Below are positions 59,650 to 61,580 of a stretch of DNA of 61,580 bases, in pieces. Positions within the stretch are counted from its first letter, which is position 1. Every line of letters begins with the position of its first letter. The stretch lies in contig CANTEO010000005.1 in NCBI GenBank assembly GCA_947652855.1, positions 1-61,580 on the forward strand. Direction: 5' to 3'. The translations under genes and the position numbers were made by a program. Below the pieces are notes generated by a model, which was given only the letters and a program-made list of their open reading frames with translations, made no database searches and was not told the DNA's origin. The stretch is from an uncultured Roseburia sp. (GTDB taxonomy: Bacteria > Bacillota > Clostridia > Lachnospirales > Lachnospiraceae).

Positions 59650-60417
59650 ATGAATTTGCTGGAAATGAGCCATGTGAAGAAAAGCTTTGACGGAAACGCC
59701 GTCTTAAAGGATATCAGTCTGTCGGTGCGTGAGGGAGAGGTGGTTTCCATCATTGGGCCGTCCGGCTCCGGCAAGTCTACGCTGCTGCGCTGCGCCGTGC
59801 TGCTTGAGATGATGGACGACGGGACGCTGTGCTATTCGGGCGAGGCGGCGGCAAGGAGCGATGGCGGCGCGGCGGTCTATGCGCCCAAAGCGGCGCTTAG
59901 GAAGATAGAGCGGCAGTTTGGCCTGGTGTTTCAGAACTTTAACCTGTTTCCCCATTATACGGTGTTGAAAAATGTCATGGACGCGCCAATCCATGTTCAA
60001 AAGCGAAGCCCATCCGAAGTGCGGGCAGAGGCTAAGGCTCTGCTTTTGAAGATGGGGCTTAGCGACCGGGAGGGCTATTATCCCTGCCAGCTTTCCGGCG
60101 GGCAGCAGCAGCGGGTGTCGATTGCGCGCGCGCTTGCGATGAAGCCGAAGATCCTCTTTTTTGACGAGCCGACCTCCGCGCTTGACCCGGAGCTTACCGG
60201 GGAGATCTTAAAGGTCATTACGGAGCTTGCAAAAGAGAAGATGACGATGGTGATTGTGACGCATGAGATGCACTTTGCGAGAGAGGTGTCTGACCGTATG
60301 ATTTTCATGGATCAGGGCGTCATTGTGGAGGAGACGACGCCGGAAAAGCTGTTTTCTTCCACGAATCCGCGCACCAGGGCGTTCCTTGGGAACTATCATC
60401 TTGGGGATGCGCCCTGA
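59650..60417 (+). CDS. Polar amino-acid ABC transporter, ATPase
   Basis: The 255-residue GlnQ/HisP-type ATPase has Walker A GPSGSGKST, Q-loop VFQNFNLFPH, signature LSGGQQQR and Walker B ILFFDEPTSALD, with the switch His in VTHEMHFA. An insert at about residues 55-80 (SGEAAARSDGGAAVYAPKAALR) is longer than in many homologues. It powers import by the preceding proteins. Confidence 0.95.
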   Translation: MNLLEMSHVKKSFDGNAVLKDISLSVREGEVVSIIGPSGSGKSTLLRCAVLLEMMDDGTLCYSGEAAARSDGGAAVYAPKAALRKIERQFGLVFQNFNLFPHYTVLKNVMDAPIHVQKRSPSEVRAEAKALLLKMGLSDREGYYPCQLSGGQQQRVSIARALAMKPKILFFDEPTSALDPELTGEILKVITELAKEKMTMVIVTHEMHFAREVSDRMIFMDQGVIVEETTPEKLFSSTNPRTRAFLGNYHLGDAP

Positions 60418-60450
60418 TTTGCGGCGCAGGAATACATTAAGAAATGAAAT

Positions 60451-60481
60451 AGCCCTGGAGGCGTATGCCACAGGGCTTTTT
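60451..60481 (+). terminator. Intrinsic terminator after the amino-acid importer
   Basis: AGCCCTG and CAGGGCT form the stem around a 13-base loop, followed by a T run (60474-60481). Confidence 0.85.
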
Positions 60482-60543
60482 GAGTGTCGATTAATATAGA
60501 TAGCCGTTTCATTTTGCAAAATGAAAATATCCGTAAATATTGC

Positions 60544-60572
60544 TTGACCGATTGAACACGGTTTTATATCAT
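60544..60572 (+). promoter_or_regulatory. Candidate promoter of the right-end restriction-modification-like gene
   Basis: TTGACC at 60544-60549, a 17-bp spacer and TATCAT at 60567-60572, about 22 bp before the start codon. Confidence 0.5.
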
Positions 60573-60593
60573 TAGTTTTAGGAGGAAATAGCA

Positions 60594-61580
60594 ATGGCAA
60601 ATACAAAAAAGAAGCAGGAGGCGTTATCGGTAAGCCGTCTTATTAATGAAATTTTGGTGGCGCAGTTGGGCATACCTTTCCGGCAGATTGTAAACGATAC
60701 GGCTTTTTCAAGATACACAGGGTCGAGCCGGCCTGATTTGTTGATTTCAGAGTTTGAGTACGATGGAGCGAACGAAGAGCAATATATTAAGAACCTAGTG
60801 GCATATGCTGAGGCAAAGGATGACTGTAAAGTGGATGACAGGGATTGGATGGATGCGTTAAGGCAGGGGGAAAGAAAGGCGCCGAAGCTTGGATTGCCAT
60901 ATTTCATAGTGACAAACTGCAGTACGACTTATTTTTACAATGCCAGGACATTGAGGCAATTGAAATTGAATGGAAATCCGATCAGAGAATTTCAAACGAT
61001 TGACATTTACCGTTTGATAAAGAAAAAATTAACAGAAAATCCAGAGCTGGAAACGATTCAGACGAACGTGGACTCGATTTCCGCAATTTCAGAAGCCATA
61101 TTTAATAAAAAGCTATGGGAGCTTGCAGGGGTGTACCGTGGGATTAATTTTAAGGACAACGTTCAAAAAATTGATTTTACGGTGGGTTTTGTCGCTTTGG
61201 AGTATTTTGAAGAAAAAGAAACGATTGACGGGACGAAGGACGGCTCAAGAGTATATTGGTCTGATTGTTTTGACGAGGTTGCAGAAAAAGTAAAGAATAA
61301 TTTGAGTGGGTATATTAGGCGTTTGGAGGATGAGACGACATTCAATGAATTTAAAAATTTGATGGAAGTCGTTAGAATGGCGATCAGTGGCGATGAAAAA
61401 AATAAGCCTCTGATTTCAGTGGAGGATGTTAAAAAAATCTATTCAATTATAGATTCTATGAAGCCTTTGCATGGAACAGGATTTGATCTGTTTGGCGCTG
61501 TATATGAAATGTTCGCCTCTTCAAAAGAAAAGAATCAGGATGCTAAGATTTATATGGCGACGACAAAAGCGAAACATATT
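60594..61580 (+). CDS. Restriction-modification-like protein, N-terminal part (runs off the window)
   Basis: The frame is open from the ATG at 60594 (GGAGGAAA upstream) to the window edge, 329 residues without a stop. Residues 1-140 look like a type I HsdR_N / PD-(D/E)xK nuclease domain: SSRPDLLISEFEYDG and AYAEAKDD give the Asp...Glu-x-Lys order. A helical part follows, then GTGFDLFGAVYEMFASSKEK, which normally directly precedes the FGQYFTP-type SAM motif of N6-adenine methylases. Here that motif is replaced by DAKIYMATTKAKHI. Composition is clearly more AT-rich than the genes before it, suggesting horizontal acquisition. It may be a type IIG-like fused nuclease-methylase; the methylase half is outside the window. 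Confidence 0.65.
   Translation, partial: MANTKKKQEALSVSRLINEILVAQLGIPFRQIVNDTAFSRYTGSSRPDLLISEFEYDGANEEQYIKNLVAYAEAKDDCKVDDRDWMDALRQGERKAPKLGLPYFIVTNCSTTYFYNARTLRQLKLNGNPIREFQTIDIYRLIKKKLTENPELETIQTNVDSISAISEAIFNKKLWELAGVYRGINFKDNVQKIDFTVGFVALEYFEEKETIDGTKDGSRVYWSDCFDEVAEKVKNNLSGYIRRLEDETTFNEFKNLMEVVRMAISGDEKNKPLISVEDVKKIYSIIDSMKPLHGTGFDLFGAVYEMFASSKEKNQDAKIYMATTKAKHI

Noticed and set aside
1..61580. tRNA or rRNA genes, insertion sequences, prophage
   Set aside because: No cloverleaf with a typical TTCGANNC arm, no rRNA-like sequence and no transposase, integrase or phage structural gene was recognised on reading; a dedicated tRNA search was not possible.

Overview
The window looks like chromosomal DNA of a Gram-positive anaerobe of the Lachnospiraceae (Bacillota, Clostridia). 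The signs are strong AGGAGG-type ribosome binding sites, a G+C-rich coding style with AT-rich intergenic regions, very large secreted Big_2/FIVAR/InlB-repeat proteins, and small families typical of that group (resembling DUF1002, DUF6033, DUF6273 and DUF6472). Family names are recalled from protein sequence patterns; no database was searched. No rRNA, tRNA, CRISPR array, transposase or phage gene was seen.

Left part (1-30 kb): mostly ordinary single genes and short operons. It starts with a CPBP-protease fragment, apparently frameshifted, and a DUF1002-type secreted protein. A methyltransferase / hslO / nadE / aldo-keto reductase run follows, then a PAP2 phosphatase, a tRNA t6A dehydratase (tcdA), a split transketolase and a CgeB-like glycosyltransferase. 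Next come a 2289-residue secreted carbohydrate-binding-type protein, a two-gene SufC/SufB-like Fe-S system, murI, a TraX-family membrane protein, a NYN-OST-HTH protein, a DUF6472-type mini-protein missing from long-ORF lists, an NlpC/P60-like secreted hydrolase and pyrG. A 51-bp palindromic repeat family is scattered over five places (2.6, 9.4, 12.2, 22.7 and 54.7 kb).

Central part (30.4-58 kb): the most unusual region. Two 18-bp palindromes of the form CAAAANGTATACNTTTTG lie exactly 126 bp apart, upstream of a co-directional run of about 17 genes. The first encodes a 2506-residue secreted protein with six tandem DUF6273-like domains. It is followed by three Ser/Thr kinases (one with a substrate-binding-protein-like ectodomain, one with four PASTA domains, one with a C-terminal FHA domain), two PP2C phosphatases, two zinc-ribbon/FHA adaptors, an outside-VWA/inside-FHA membrane protein, a membrane FHA protein and an ABC exporter with two N-terminal FHA domains. 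The run then has a decayed gene, a YARHG protein, a TcaA-like protein, a zinc-ribbon multi-spanning protein, a zinc-ribbon/C-type-lectin protein and a NagZ-like glycosidase. The order kinase-PP2C-zinc-ribbon FHA occurs twice. I infer a membrane phosphothreonine signalling system that reads the cell surface and may gate the FHA-ABC exporter. This is inference from domains and gene order.

Right end (58-61.6 kb): a polar amino-acid ABC importer (lipoprotein, permease, ATPase), then an AT-richer gene cut off by the window edge that resembles the N-terminal part of a restriction-modification enzyme.
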